NCBI GenBank assembly: GCA_964397525.1
Contig: CAYNIY010000002.1
Coordinates: 36,097 to 100,096, forward strand
Source: Syntrophopropionicum sp964397525
GTDB lineage: Bacteria; Bacillota; Desulfotomaculia; Desulfotomaculales; Pelotomaculaceae
Direction of reading: 5' to 3'
Length of the DNA stretch: 64,000 nucleotides
Shown piece by piece: positions 15,165 to 22,807 of this stretch. The translations under genes and the position numbers were made by a program. Every line of letters begins with the position of its first letter. Positions within the stretch are counted from its first letter, which is position 1. A model generated the notes under the pieces. The model did no database searches and had not been told where the DNA came from. It worked only from the letters and a program-made list of their open reading frames with translations.

Positions 15165-16145
15165 CTAAAGCATAATACCTTTGACGGCCTCAATCAGCTG
15201 TTTTTCATCAGGAATGTAGAACTGTTCCAGCGGCGGACTGAAAGGCACCGGGATATCCGGCCCGGTTACCCTTTTAATTGGAGCCTTGAGACAGCTGAAA
15301 GCCTCCTCTGCCGCCAGGGCGGCAATCTCACCGCCGTAACCGCCGGTCCGGGTGGCCTCGTGCAGGATAACCAGACGGCCTGTTTTTTGGACCGATTTTA
15401 TGATGGCTTCTTTGTCCAGCGGCACCAGCGTCCGCAAATCAAGAATTTCAATATCTATGCCCTCTTTGCCCAGCGCGCCGGCAGCTTTAAACGCGACGCC
15501 GAGCATCTTGGACCAGGTAACCACAGTCACGTCGCGCCCGGGTTTCTTGATGTCAGCGACTCCGATGGGAATGGTATAGTCATCGGCCGGCACAGGCGTG
15601 GGGAAAAAGTAGAGCCCCATGTCCTCAATGAAAATCACCGGGTTGTCATCACGGATGGCTGATTTTAAAAGCCCCTTGGCGTCCGCAGCGGTAGCCGGCA
15701 TGACCACTTTCAGCCCCGGGCAGTGCGCGGCCCAGGCCTCAAGGTTGTGCGAGTGCTGGCACCCGGCGCCAAAACCGGCCCCGGTCTTGATCCTGACCAC
15801 CAGGGGAAAGGAGCTTTTGCCGCCTGACAGGTAGCGCAGCTTGGCGGCATGGTTGACAATCTGGTCTGAGGCGAGGGTGAAAAACGGATTAAACATTATT
15901 TCCACAACCGGGCGCAGGCCCAAAACAGAAGCCCCCACCGCTAATCCCGCTATGGCTGCTTCAGAAACAGGGGTGTCTTTAACCCTTTCCGGGCCAAACT
16001 CCCGAAGCAGCCCGAAAGTCGGCATTATCGGGGACTCGTGGATACCAACACCCACGCCTTCACCGGCTATAAATATATCAGGATCCCTGCGCATTTCTTC
16101 GGCCAGGGCCTGCTGGACTGCCTGGCCCATTGTAATCTGCTGCAT
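15165..16145 (-). CDS. 2-oxoacid dehydrogenase E1 component, beta subunit (AcoB/PdhB type)
   Basis: This 326-residue protein forms the alpha2beta2 TPP-dependent E1 with the gene upstream. DIFIAGEGVGVG near residue 25 and the VKDTPVSEAAIAGLAVGAS segment carry the conserved Glu that activates TPP. A second domain with the C-terminal transketolase fold (GRDVTVVTWSKML, ILDLRTLVPLD) follows. It is closest by pattern to acetoin dehydrogenase or pyruvate dehydrogenase beta subunits. GGAAGGAG precedes the ATG. No E2 or E3 gene is nearby. Confidence 0.9.
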   Translation of the reverse strand: MQQITMGQAVQQALAEEMRRDPDIFIAGEGVGVGIHESPIMPTFGLLREFGPERVKDTPVSEAAIAGLAVGASVLGLRPVVEIMFNPFFTLASDQIVNHAAKLRYLSGGKSSFPLVVRIKTGAGFGAGCQHSHNLEAWAAHCPGLKVVMPATAADAKGLLKSAIRDDNPVIFIEDMGLYFFPTPVPADDYTIPIGVADIKKPGRDVTVVTWSKMLGVAFKAAGALGKEGIDIEILDLRTLVPLDKEAIIKSVQKTGRLVILHEATRTGGYGGEIAALAAEEAFSCLKAPIKRVTGPDIPVPFSPPLEQFYIPDEKQLIEAVKGIML

Positions 16146-16160
16146 GGTGAATCTCCTTCC

Positions 16161-17114
16161 TTATACGTAGACGTCTTCGAGCGCTTCGCTGGGCTCCGGC
16201 AATGGGCTTTCCTCCGCGAAGCGGACGGCATCTTCCACAATCATGGCAGTTACATCTTCAAGAGCTGCTATATCCTGCTCTGTTATGACACCTGCTGTAA
16301 GCAGTTCGTTTTCTATTTTTTTTATCGGGCAGCGCTCCATCCACAGGGCGATTTCATCCTTTGGCTGATACACCTGGTGGTCGGCCTCGCCGTGGCCGCG
16401 CCAGCGGTAGGTCTTGCACTCGATCAAAGTCGGCCCCCCGCCGGCCAAACAGCGCAGCCTGGCCTCGGCCGTGACCTTCAGCACGGCTTCCGCATCATTG
16501 CCGTCCACCACCACTCCCGGCATGCCATAACCCTGCGCGCGCACGGCGATATCCTTGACCCTGGTGTGCTCCTCCATGCGCTGGGCGCCTGAATAGACAT
16601 TGTTTTCACAGACAAAGATCACCGGCAGGTTCCACAATGCGGCCAGGTTCAGGGACTCGTGAAAACTCCCTTCATCGGCAGAGCCGTCCCCGAAAAAGCA
16701 AACCGTTACCGCTTCGCTTTTCTTGTACTGCTGGGCAAAAGCCGTCCCCACAGCGATCGGGATACCGCCGCCCACGACAGTAGTGGTGCACAGGGCGTTC
16801 ACCTCCGGCACCGCGATGTGCAGCGTGCCGCTCTTGCCCTTGTTGCAACCGGTCTTCTTGCCGAAGATTTCTGCCATGATCGCATTCGGGTCAGCCCCTT
16901 TGGCCAGCAGGTGCCCGTGACCACGGTGGTTGCTGATGATCACGTCCTCTTTCTCAAGCGCGCCGCACACGCCGGCTGCCACCGCTTCCTGCCCGGTGCC
17001 GAGGATAATCATGCCCGGCAGTTTTCCTTCGATCTGGCACAACTCGGTAAGCTTCTCTTCAAAACGCCTGATAAAGTGCATGTTTTGGTAGAGCATTAAT
17101 TTTTTCTGGTCCAA
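16161..17114 (-). CDS. 2-oxoacid dehydrogenase E1 component, alpha subunit (AcoA/PdhA type)
   Basis: This 317-residue subunit binds TPP through the GDGSADEG motif, followed by an Asn in FVCENN about 26 residues later. SNHRGHGHLLAKG carries the active-site His residues, and RWRGHGEADH the phosphorylation-loop-type region. The start is most likely TTG at 17114 (LDQKKLMLYQ), because GGGGAGGG lies 8 bases upstream. An in-frame ATG at 17162 adds 16 residues with no ribosome binding site. The beta gene follows after 15 bases. The substrate (pyruvate, acetoin or a branched-chain oxoacid) is not resolved. Confidence 0.9.
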   Translation of the reverse strand: MDQKKLMLYQNMHFIRRFEEKLTELCQIEGKLPGMIILGTGQEAVAAGVCGALEKEDVIISNHRGHGHLLAKGADPNAIMAEIFGKKTGCNKGKSGTLHIAVPEVNALCTTTVVGGGIPIAVGTAFAQQYKKSEAVTVCFFGDGSADEGSFHESLNLAALWNLPVIFVCENNVYSGAQRMEEHTRVKDIAVRAQGYGMPGVVVDGNDAEAVLKVTAEARLRCLAGGGPTLIECKTYRWRGHGEADHQVYQPKDEIALWMERCPIKKIENELLTAGVITEQDIAALEDVTAMIVEDAVRFAEESPLPEPSEALEDVYV

Positions 17115-17211
17115 GCTGCTATCCCTCCCCGTAGTTGAATTTATTGATAAGAAATACGACACATCACTTTTAAAACCTTTAATAATACTGCGGCGAAAAG
17201 TACATTTTCCC

Positions 17212-17240
17212 TTTACAGCAATAGTTTTGTATGCTATGTT
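17212..17240 (+). promoter_or_regulatory. Promoter of the cobalamin operon
   Basis: TTTACA is separated by 17 bases from TATGTT, about 20-25 bases upstream of the first conserved riboswitch elements. Good match to a vegetative promoter. Confidence 0.6.
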
Positions 17241-17257
17241 AGCAAAAAAGAATAAGA

Positions 17258-17422
17258 AATCTGGTGCCCTTATTTTTTATAACAGGGGTAAAAGGGAAGG
17301 CTGTGAAAATCAGCCGCGAGCCCGTCGCTGTAAGCGGGGACGAACGTCCGTGTATCCACTGACTTGATAGTTGGGAAGGAGGACTAGTAGAGCGATCCGT
17401 AAGCCAGAAAACCTGCCAGGTT
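17258..17422 (+). promoter_or_regulatory. Cobalamin (AdoCbl-type) riboswitch
   Basis: The leader contains CTGGTGCC near 17261, then AAAAGGGAA, GAGCCCGTCGCTGTAAGCGG and the B12 box AAGCCAGAAAACCTGCC at 17401-17417. This order and spacing match the cobalamin aptamer. It is followed by an expression platform and a terminator before cbiC, so the whole cobalamin and cobalt-transport operon is expected to be shut off by B12. Confidence 0.95.
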
Positions 17423-17481
17423 TCATGGTTGTTTTGCTTAACGTGGTGGTTGGGTGAAACTGATGGTGTCAGAAAGGGCAT

Positions 17482-17516
17482 GCCATCCTTGCATAAAAGG
17501 ATGGCTTTTAATTTTT
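17482..17516 (+). terminator. Riboswitch-controlled terminator
   Basis: A perfect 9-base stem GCCATCCTT/AAGGATGGC with a 6-base loop, then TTTTAATTTTT. It lies just before the ribosome binding site of cbiC and is the expected OFF structure of the cobalamin switch. Confidence 0.9.
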
Positions 17517-17532
17517 CAGGAGGTTGATTACT

Positions 17533-18180
17533 TTGCCAATACAGCACTATAAGTCCAGGCAGATGGCGCCCCGGGCAATCCAGGAGCAGAGCTTCGCCAT
17601 CATTGACGCCGCGGTTGACTTGTCTTCCTTTTCCACAGAGGAGCAGGCGGTAGTCCGCCGCTGCATCCACGCTGCCGGGGACTTTGAAATAGCTAAACAT
17701 ATTTGTTTTTCTCCCGGCTCGGTAACGGCCGGGATCAGGCTGGCCGGAGAAAGAGTTCCTGTTTTTACCGACGTCAGAATGGTGGCGGCGGGAATATCAA
17801 AGGCCCCGCTGAGCAAACTTTCCCTCAGCGTGCATACATATGTTGACAGCGTGGAGACCATGGAGCTGGCTGAAGAAAAAGGCTGGACCCGCTCGGAGGC
17901 GGCGGTATGGCTGGCCAAAGAGACAATAGCCGGCGGCATAGCAGTGATCGGCAACGCTCCTACCGCCCTGTATAAAATACTGGAGCTGGCGAAAAAGGGC
18001 ATTGCCCGGCCTGGACTCGTGATTGGTATGCCGGTAGGCTTCGTGGGAGCGGCTGATTCAAAAGAGGCCCTGATGTCATCGGATCTGTCCTTCATTACCT
18101 GTACCGGGACAAGGGGCGGAAGTCCCCTGGCCGCTGCTGCCTTAAACGCTGTGCTATACCTTGCCCTTAGCAGGAGGTGA
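17533..18180 (+). CDS. cbiC: Cobalt-precorrin-8 methylmutase
   Basis: This 215-residue enzyme moves the C11 methyl group to C12, giving cobyrinate. SFAIIDA near the N-terminus and GMPVGFVGAADSKEAL with FITCTGTRGGSPLAAAALNA region at the C-terminus are family-conserved, and a His (CIHAAGDFE) corresponds to the catalytic His of CbiC/CobH. TTG at 17533 is the likely start because AGGAGG ends about 10 bases before it; a TTG at 17524 abuts the binding site. It is first in the operon, directly behind the riboswitch terminator. The stop overlaps the ribosome binding site of cbiD. Confidence 0.93.
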   Translation: MPIQHYKSRQMAPRAIQEQSFAIIDAAVDLSSFSTEEQAVVRRCIHAAGDFEIAKHICFSPGSVTAGIRLAGERVPVFTDVRMVAAGISKAPLSKLSLSVHTYVDSVETMELAEEKGWTRSEAAVWLAKETIAGGIAVIGNAPTALYKILELAKKGIARPGLVIGMPVGFVGAADSKEALMSSDLSFITCTGTRGGSPLAAAALNAVLYLALSRR

Positions 18181-18185
18181 ACGTG

Positions 18186-19250
18186 GTGGAAATTAGCCGG
18201 GAAGGCATTACCACCGGTACCTGTGCCGCTGCGGCAGCCAGGGCAGCCGCCGGGGCGCTGACGCGGGGGATGACGCCTGACTGTGTTGATATCACCCTGC
18301 CCGCCGGGAAAACTATAACAGTTAAAATTGCCGCAGTGACCGTCCAGGAAGGATGGGCACGGGCGACAGTAATCAAATACGCCGGGTCGGACCGCGATAT
18401 TACCGACGGCGCGGAAATTACAGCCACGGTTCGTTTTACAAGTGCCGCCGGCATTGTTGTAAAAGGAGGCTCCGGGGTGGGGATGGTTACCTTAGCCGGA
18501 CTACAGGTCTCAGTAGGCCGGCATGCCATAAACCCGGTCCCCCAGCGCATGATTGAGCAGGCGGTGAGTGAATATATGACGGAGCCGGCGGGGCTGGAAA
18601 TTGAGATTTCCGTACCCCGGGGTGAAGAGTTGGCGAAGCAAACCTTCAACCCGCGTCTGGGCATAAAAGGCGGTATATCCATCCTGGGCACCACCGGGAT
18701 TGTCCGCCCCATGTGCAAGAAGGCCCTTATCTGTTCGCTGATCCCGGCCCTTGATGTGGCCAAGGCCAACGGGGTCGGGGAAATATTCCTGGTTCCGGGC
18801 AATATCGGCCGGAAAGCGGTACTGGAGAGCTTTGCGCCGAACCCGCTGGCCGTGGTGGAAATGTCAAATTACCCCGGGGTAATGCTGGAACATACTTTCG
18901 CGTTAAATTTCAAAAGGGTTGTGCTGGCCGGCCATCCAGGCAAACTGGCCAAGCTGCTCGGTGGGCATTTCTGCACGGATTCGGCTGTATCCCCTTCGGC
19001 GGTAAAAGATGTGCTTGAAATTGCCAGGGAAAACAATGTCACTGAATTTGACAGTGAACCGGGCAGTGTCACCCCCGTCACTATAGAAGGCATTATTAAA
19101 AGCCTCAATGTTCCGGAAAGACAAAGACTTTTCAACGCCGTGGCAGAAGCTATCCGACAGACTGTCACTGTCCGGTTCGGGGTAAAAAATCTTGCGGTTT
19201 GGCTGTGTGATATGCAGGGTCGGGAGGTTGGCGCTTGTGAAATCAGGTAA
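18186..19250 (+). CDS. cbiD: Cobalt-precorrin-5B (C1)-methyltransferase
   Basis: About 354 residues. The N-terminus carries REGITTGTCAAAAARAAAG, the hallmark of CbiD, which methylates C1 of cobalt-precorrin-5B. GGISILGTTGIVRPMC and the VVLAGHPGKLAKL motif are also conserved. The protein has no classical SAM fold of the CbiE/F/H/L family. AGGAGGT at 18172 fits GTG at 18186 (or GTG 18183) better than the GTG at 18177, which falls within the binding site. It partly overlaps the start region of cbiE. Confidence 0.93.
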   Translation: MEISREGITTGTCAAAAARAAAGALTRGMTPDCVDITLPAGKTITVKIAAVTVQEGWARATVIKYAGSDRDITDGAEITATVRFTSAAGIVVKGGSGVGMVTLAGLQVSVGRHAINPVPQRMIEQAVSEYMTEPAGLEIEISVPRGEELAKQTFNPRLGIKGGISILGTTGIVRPMCKKALICSLIPALDVAKANGVGEIFLVPGNIGRKAVLESFAPNPLAVVEMSNYPGVMLEHTFALNFKRVVLAGHPGKLAKLLGGHFCTDSAVSPSAVKDVLEIARENNVTEFDSEPGSVTPVTIEGIIKSLNVPERQRLFNAVAEAIRQTVTVRFGVKNLAVWLCDMQGREVGACEIR

Positions 19251-19878
19251 ACAGGTTGTAATAATCGGGTGCGGGCCGGGCGGCCCCGGTTACCTTACCG
19301 GAATGGCCCTTCAAGCGGCAGAAAACGCTGAGGTGCTGATTGGGACTGCCAAACTCCTCGCGCTTTTTCCCGAAACCGGAATCCGGATAGAACTTAAACG
19401 GATTGAAACAGAAAAAATAGTCCAGCTTATTGCCGGGCTGGACTGTGATAAAGCTGCGGTCCTGGTCAGCGGCGATACCGGCTTTTACAGCCTGGCCTCC
19501 TCACTGCGCCGGTTGGCGCCGGCACAATGGGAGGTCAGCTACGTGCCGGGCATCAGCAGCATCCAGGCGGCCTGCGCTCTTTTTGCCCTTGAGTGGCAGG
19601 AAATGCGCTTCTTTTCACTGCACTACCAAGCAGCGCCGCCTGAACTGGCGGAAACAGCGGCAAGGGGAGAACAGCACCTGGCGATACTGTGCGGCCCCGG
19701 CAATGAGCCGGGTAGGATAGCCGGGGATCTGCTTGCCGCGGTAGAACCGGATCGCGTGTGCTATGTGGCCTGCGATATCGGCTCGGAGGAACAGGTCACC
19801 TGGAGCGGCACGCTCTGCGAGCTGGCCGGGTTAAATTTAAGCGGCCATTCAGTACTGATTATTGGGAGGATAAGATGA
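19237..19878 (+). CDS. cbiE: Cobalt-precorrin-7 (C5)-methyltransferase
   Basis: This 213-residue tetrapyrrole methylase has the N-terminal GCGPGGPGYLT loop and SGDTGFYSLASSLRR, the SAM-binding GDxG type. It methylates C5 of the corrin ring. In many bacteria CbiE is fused or adjacent to CbiT, which methylates C15 and decarboxylates. Here the protein ends after the CbiE domain and no CbiT domain or gene follows. GTG at 19237 is preceded by GGGAGG; it overlaps the 3' end of cbiD by 14 bases. The stop overlaps the cbiL start (ATGA). Confidence 0.92.
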   Translation: MKSGKQVVIIGCGPGGPGYLTGMALQAAENAEVLIGTAKLLALFPETGIRIELKRIETEKIVQLIAGLDCDKAAVLVSGDTGFYSLASSLRRLAPAQWEVSYVPGISSIQAACALFALEWQEMRFFSLHYQAAPPELAETAARGEQHLAILCGPGNEPGRIAGDLLAAVEPDRVCYVACDIGSEEQVTWSGTLCELAGLNLSGHSVLIIGRIR

Positions 19879-20594
19879 ACAATAAAGGCCATTTTTGGGG
19901 GGTGGGGGTAGGTCCGGGCGATCCCGAACTCCTGACTTTGAAAACCGCCCGTGTGCTGCGGGAAGCCGGCGTAATCATGGCGCCGAAAGCCACCGGCCGG
20001 GGTGAAAGCGCAGCGCTGCAGGCGGTAAAAAAGCTGGCAGCTCCCTCTAAATTGAGAATATATGATTTCCCCATGACCAGAGATCCGGAAAACCTGGCCA
20101 GGTGCTGGCAGGGAGTAGCAGCTGAGATCGCCTCGCTGGTCAACAATGGAGAACAAGTGGTGTTTCTGACCCTTGGCGACGCCCTTACATACAGCACCCT
20201 TAATTACGTGCTGCAGCAGCTGCAGGGGAAAATTGAACCCGGCGCCATCACCATTATACCCGGCATCACCTCATTTGCGGCAGCAGCCGCGGCAGCCCAT
20301 TTCCCCCTGGTGTGCGGAGAAGAAAAGCTGGCGGTGATCCCCCTGCCCGACGGCCCCCTGGACAGCCTGCGGGGCCAGGTGCGGGAGAGCGATGTGGTGG
20401 TTTTCATGAAGCTGGGCAGCAGGCTGCCCGAGCTGCTGGAATTCATCACAGAAGAATTTTCCGACCGGGAGACAGTTTTTGCCTCACGGGTGGGAACCCC
20501 TGAACAATACCTGTGCCGGGATCTGGAAAATCTTCCGGCAGACGCGGTTGGATATATGAGTGTACTGATCGTGCGAAAGGCGGTTAAAGGATGA
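19875..20594 (+). CDS. cbiL: Cobalt-precorrin-2 C20-methyltransferase
   Basis: This 239-residue SAM-dependent methylase starts with GVGVGPGDPELLTLKT, has VVFLTLGDALTYST (the GDxxxYST variant of CbiL/CobI) and IPGITSFAAAAA. It adds the methyl group at C20. The ATG at 19875 follows GGGAGGATAAG and overlaps the cbiE stop. A longer in-frame reading from 19758 would run inside cbiE and is rejected. The stop overlaps cbiF. Confidence 0.94.
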   Translation: MNNKGHFWGVGVGPGDPELLTLKTARVLREAGVIMAPKATGRGESAALQAVKKLAAPSKLRIYDFPMTRDPENLARCWQGVAAEIASLVNNGEQVVFLTLGDALTYSTLNYVLQQLQGKIEPGAITIIPGITSFAAAAAAAHFPLVCGEEKLAVIPLPDGPLDSLRGQVRESDVVVFMKLGSRLPELLEFITEEFSDRETVFASRVGTPEQYLCRDLENLPADAVGYMSVLIVRKAVKG

Positions 20595-21337
20595 CTAAGG
20601 TATATTTCATCGGAGCAGGTCCCGGGGATGTTGATCTGATCACAGTAAAAGGCCGGGAAATACTTTCCCGCTGCCCGGTTGTGATCTATGCCGGTTCGCT
20701 GGTCTCAGCGAAACACCTTGATTTTGCGCCGGAAACCGCCGAAACACATGATTCATCAAGCCTCAGCCTGGATCATATCCGCTCCATATTGGAATCCGCC
20801 AAGGAGCGCCGCTTGGACGTGGCCCGTCTGCATACCGGCGACCCCTCGTTATACGGGGCCATCCGCGAACAGATCGAGATGTGCGAAGTGCTGGGTTTGG
20901 AATGGGAAGTCGTGCCCGGGGTCAGCTCGGCCTTCGCGGCCGCGGCCCGGCTGGGAGTTGAATACACTGTTCCCGGCGGCACGCAGACCCTTATATTTAC
21001 CCGTATGGAGGGCAGAACGCCGGTTCCCCCGGAAGAGAACCTGGCTCTCCTGGCAGCCCGCCACAGCAGCCTAGCGATATTCTTAAGCGTCCACGATATA
21101 GAAAATGTGACCCGGCAGCTGCTCAAAGCTCTGCCTCCTTCGACTCCTGTCGTGGTGGCGGCAAGGGTTACCTGGCCGGATGAGAGTTTTGTCCGGGGTA
21201 CACTCTCAGACATCGCGGAGAAAGTCCGTGCCGCCGGGATCACCAAAACAGCTTTGATCCTGGTAGGTGAAGCCCTGAAAAGCCAGGGCCGCCGGTCATA
21301 TCTTTACCACGAGGATTTCAAACATGGATACAGGTAA
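20591..21337 (+). CDS. cbiF: Cobalt-precorrin-4 C11-methyltransferase
   Basis: This 248-residue methylase has FIGAGPGDVDLITVKGREIL at the N-terminus, a CPVVIYAGSLV segment and LHTGDPSLYGAIREQ, all strongly conserved in CbiF/CobM. It adds the C11 methyl group. The ATG overlaps the cbiL stop (ATGA) and the 3' end overlaps the start of cbiG by 14 bases, so translation is coupled on both sides. Confidence 0.95.
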   Translation: MTKVYFIGAGPGDVDLITVKGREILSRCPVVIYAGSLVSAKHLDFAPETAETHDSSSLSLDHIRSILESAKERRLDVARLHTGDPSLYGAIREQIEMCEVLGLEWEVVPGVSSAFAAAARLGVEYTVPGGTQTLIFTRMEGRTPVPPEENLALLAARHSSLAIFLSVHDIENVTRQLLKALPPSTPVVVAARVTWPDESFVRGTLSDIAEKVRAAGITKTALILVGEALKSQGRRSYLYHEDFKHGYR

Positions 21338-22121
21338 CAAACGGATCCGGCTAATCACTCTGGCGGGACCGGCAGAGCCGCTGTCACAGATGCTGGCACG
21401 CCGGCTGAACGCGGATTTAATAGTGGCACACCCGGCAATGAACCCGGGTTTGGCGGAGATTGTAAAGGAATCTTTCAGCAGCTATGGGAGGCTGGTGATG
21501 GTCATGGCCTGCGGGATAGCAGCCCGTATGACCGGACCACTCCTGCGCTCCAAATATACCGATCCGGCGGTAGTGGTCACAGACCGGGCCGGCCTTTATG
21601 CCATCAGCCTGGCCGGCGGTCATGAGGGAGGGGCAAACCAGCTGGCCTGCGATGTTGCTTCCCTCACCGGCGGCGAGCCGGTCATTACCACCGGCAGCGA
21701 AGCGGATCGCCTGGCAGCGGTGGGAGTCGGCTACCAGAGCCGGGCGACCGCAGCAGATATTGAACACACTGTCAGATCAGGCCTTGAACTATGCGGACTG
21801 ACATTGGACGGGATTAAGTTCCTGGCCACCGGCCAGATGAAATGGGAAGACCGGGAGATACGGCAGGCAGCCAGGAAACTCGGTCTGCTGCTGCGTTATT
21901 TTCCAAATCACAAGCTATCGCGGCTTGACGGGGTATCACCCCCCTCACAGGCAGCGATGCGCCATTTTTCAATTAAGGGGGTCTCAGAGCAATGCGCCCT
22001 TCTAAGCCTGAAGGAACCGGAAATTATTCTGCCCAGGACGGTTTTCAGCCCGGTAACGATCGCGGTGGCCAGGGAAAAATTTTCGTGGTCGGCATCGGTC
22101 CCGGAGGAGAAGAAGATCTGA
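21324..22121 (+). CDS. cbiG: Cobalt-precorrin-5A hydrolase, short form
   Basis: This 265-residue CbiG opens the delta-lactone and releases acetaldehyde from cobalt-precorrin-5A. The N-terminal domain has VMACGIAARMTGPLL, DPAVVVTDRAGLYAISLAGG and HEGGANQLA. It is followed at about residue 133 directly by the C-terminal domain (GVGYQSRATAADIEHTV, ALLSLKEPEIILPRTVFS). The separate middle domain seen in many CbiG proteins of about 350 residues seems absent. The last 130 bases overlap cbiH in another frame, which is an unusually long overlap. Confidence 0.9.
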   Translation: MDTGNKRIRLITLAGPAEPLSQMLARRLNADLIVAHPAMNPGLAEIVKESFSSYGRLVMVMACGIAARMTGPLLRSKYTDPAVVVTDRAGLYAISLAGGHEGGANQLACDVASLTGGEPVITTGSEADRLAAVGVGYQSRATAADIEHTVRSGLELCGLTLDGIKFLATGQMKWEDREIRQAARKLGLLLRYFPNHKLSRLDGVSPPSQAAMRHFSIKGVSEQCALLSLKEPEIILPRTVFSPVTIAVAREKFSWSASVPEEKKI

Positions 22122-22807
22122 CCTGCCGGGCTTTCCGAGTGATATATGACGCGGACCTGCTGGTTGGCTATACCACTTACCTCAAACTGGTGCAGGAAAT
22201 GAGCTGTTATCACGGCCAGGAGCTTTACGGCACCGGCATGACACGCGAAGTGGAGCGCGTCCAATACGCGATTGAAGCGGCCGGGCGCGGCCTTCGGGCA
22301 GCTGTTATTTCCAGCGGTGACGCCGGGGTATACGGGATGGCGGGACTGGTGCTTGAAGTGATGGAATCTTCAGGACAGAGCACGCCGCTGGAAATCATAC
22401 CGGGCATACCGGCTGCAAACACAGCCGCGGCCAGGCTGGGCGCCCCGCTGATGCAGGACTATGCCACCATATCGCTCAGCGACCTGCTGACTCCTCTGCC
22501 TGACATTTTAGCACGGGTGGAGGCAGCCGCGAGAGCAGACTTTGTCATGGTTTTCTACAATCCGCGCAGTAAAAGCCGGAAAGAGCCCTGGGACCAGGCC
22601 ATCTCTGTTCTGAAAAAACACCGCAGGCCAGGAACCCCAGTAGGCCTGGTGTGCAGTGCCGGCCGGCCGGGGGAAGCTGTAAACATAACAGATCTGGAGC
22701 ATATTGAAATGAACGAGCCCGACATGCTGACCACCGTCATCGTTGGAAATTCCCGGACCAGGGTCATTAACGGCCGGATGCTCACACCAAGGGGGTACGC
22801 ATTGTGA
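21992..22807 (+). CDS. cbiH: Cobalt-precorrin-3B C17-methyltransferase
   Basis: This 271-residue methylase catalyses ring contraction and C17 methylation. The conserved domain starts at residue 30 with FVVGIGPGGEEDLT and includes SSGDAGVYGMAGL and MVFYNPRSKSR. The first 28 residues (rich in P, S, G, Q) are not family-like and are encoded inside cbiG. ATG at 21992 is supported by AAGGGGGT nine bases upstream. A downstream start would cut into the SAM loop. The stop overlaps the GTG of the next gene. Confidence 0.92.
   Translation: MRPSKPEGTGNYSAQDGFQPGNDRGGQGKIFVVGIGPGGEEDLTCRAFRVIYDADLLVGYTTYLKLVQEMSCYHGQELYGTGMTREVERVQYAIEAAGRGLRAAVISSGDAGVYGMAGLVLEVMESSGQSTPLEIIPGIPAANTAAARLGAPLMQDYATISLSDLLTPLPDILARVEAAARADFVMVFYNPRSKSRKEPWDQAISVLKKHRRPGTPVGLVCSAGRPGEAVNITDLEHIEMNEPDMLTTVIVGNSRTRVINGRMLTPRGYAL

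Noticed and set aside
16038..16592. 184-codon plus-strand frame
   Set aside because: Antisense to the E1 genes with no independent evidence.
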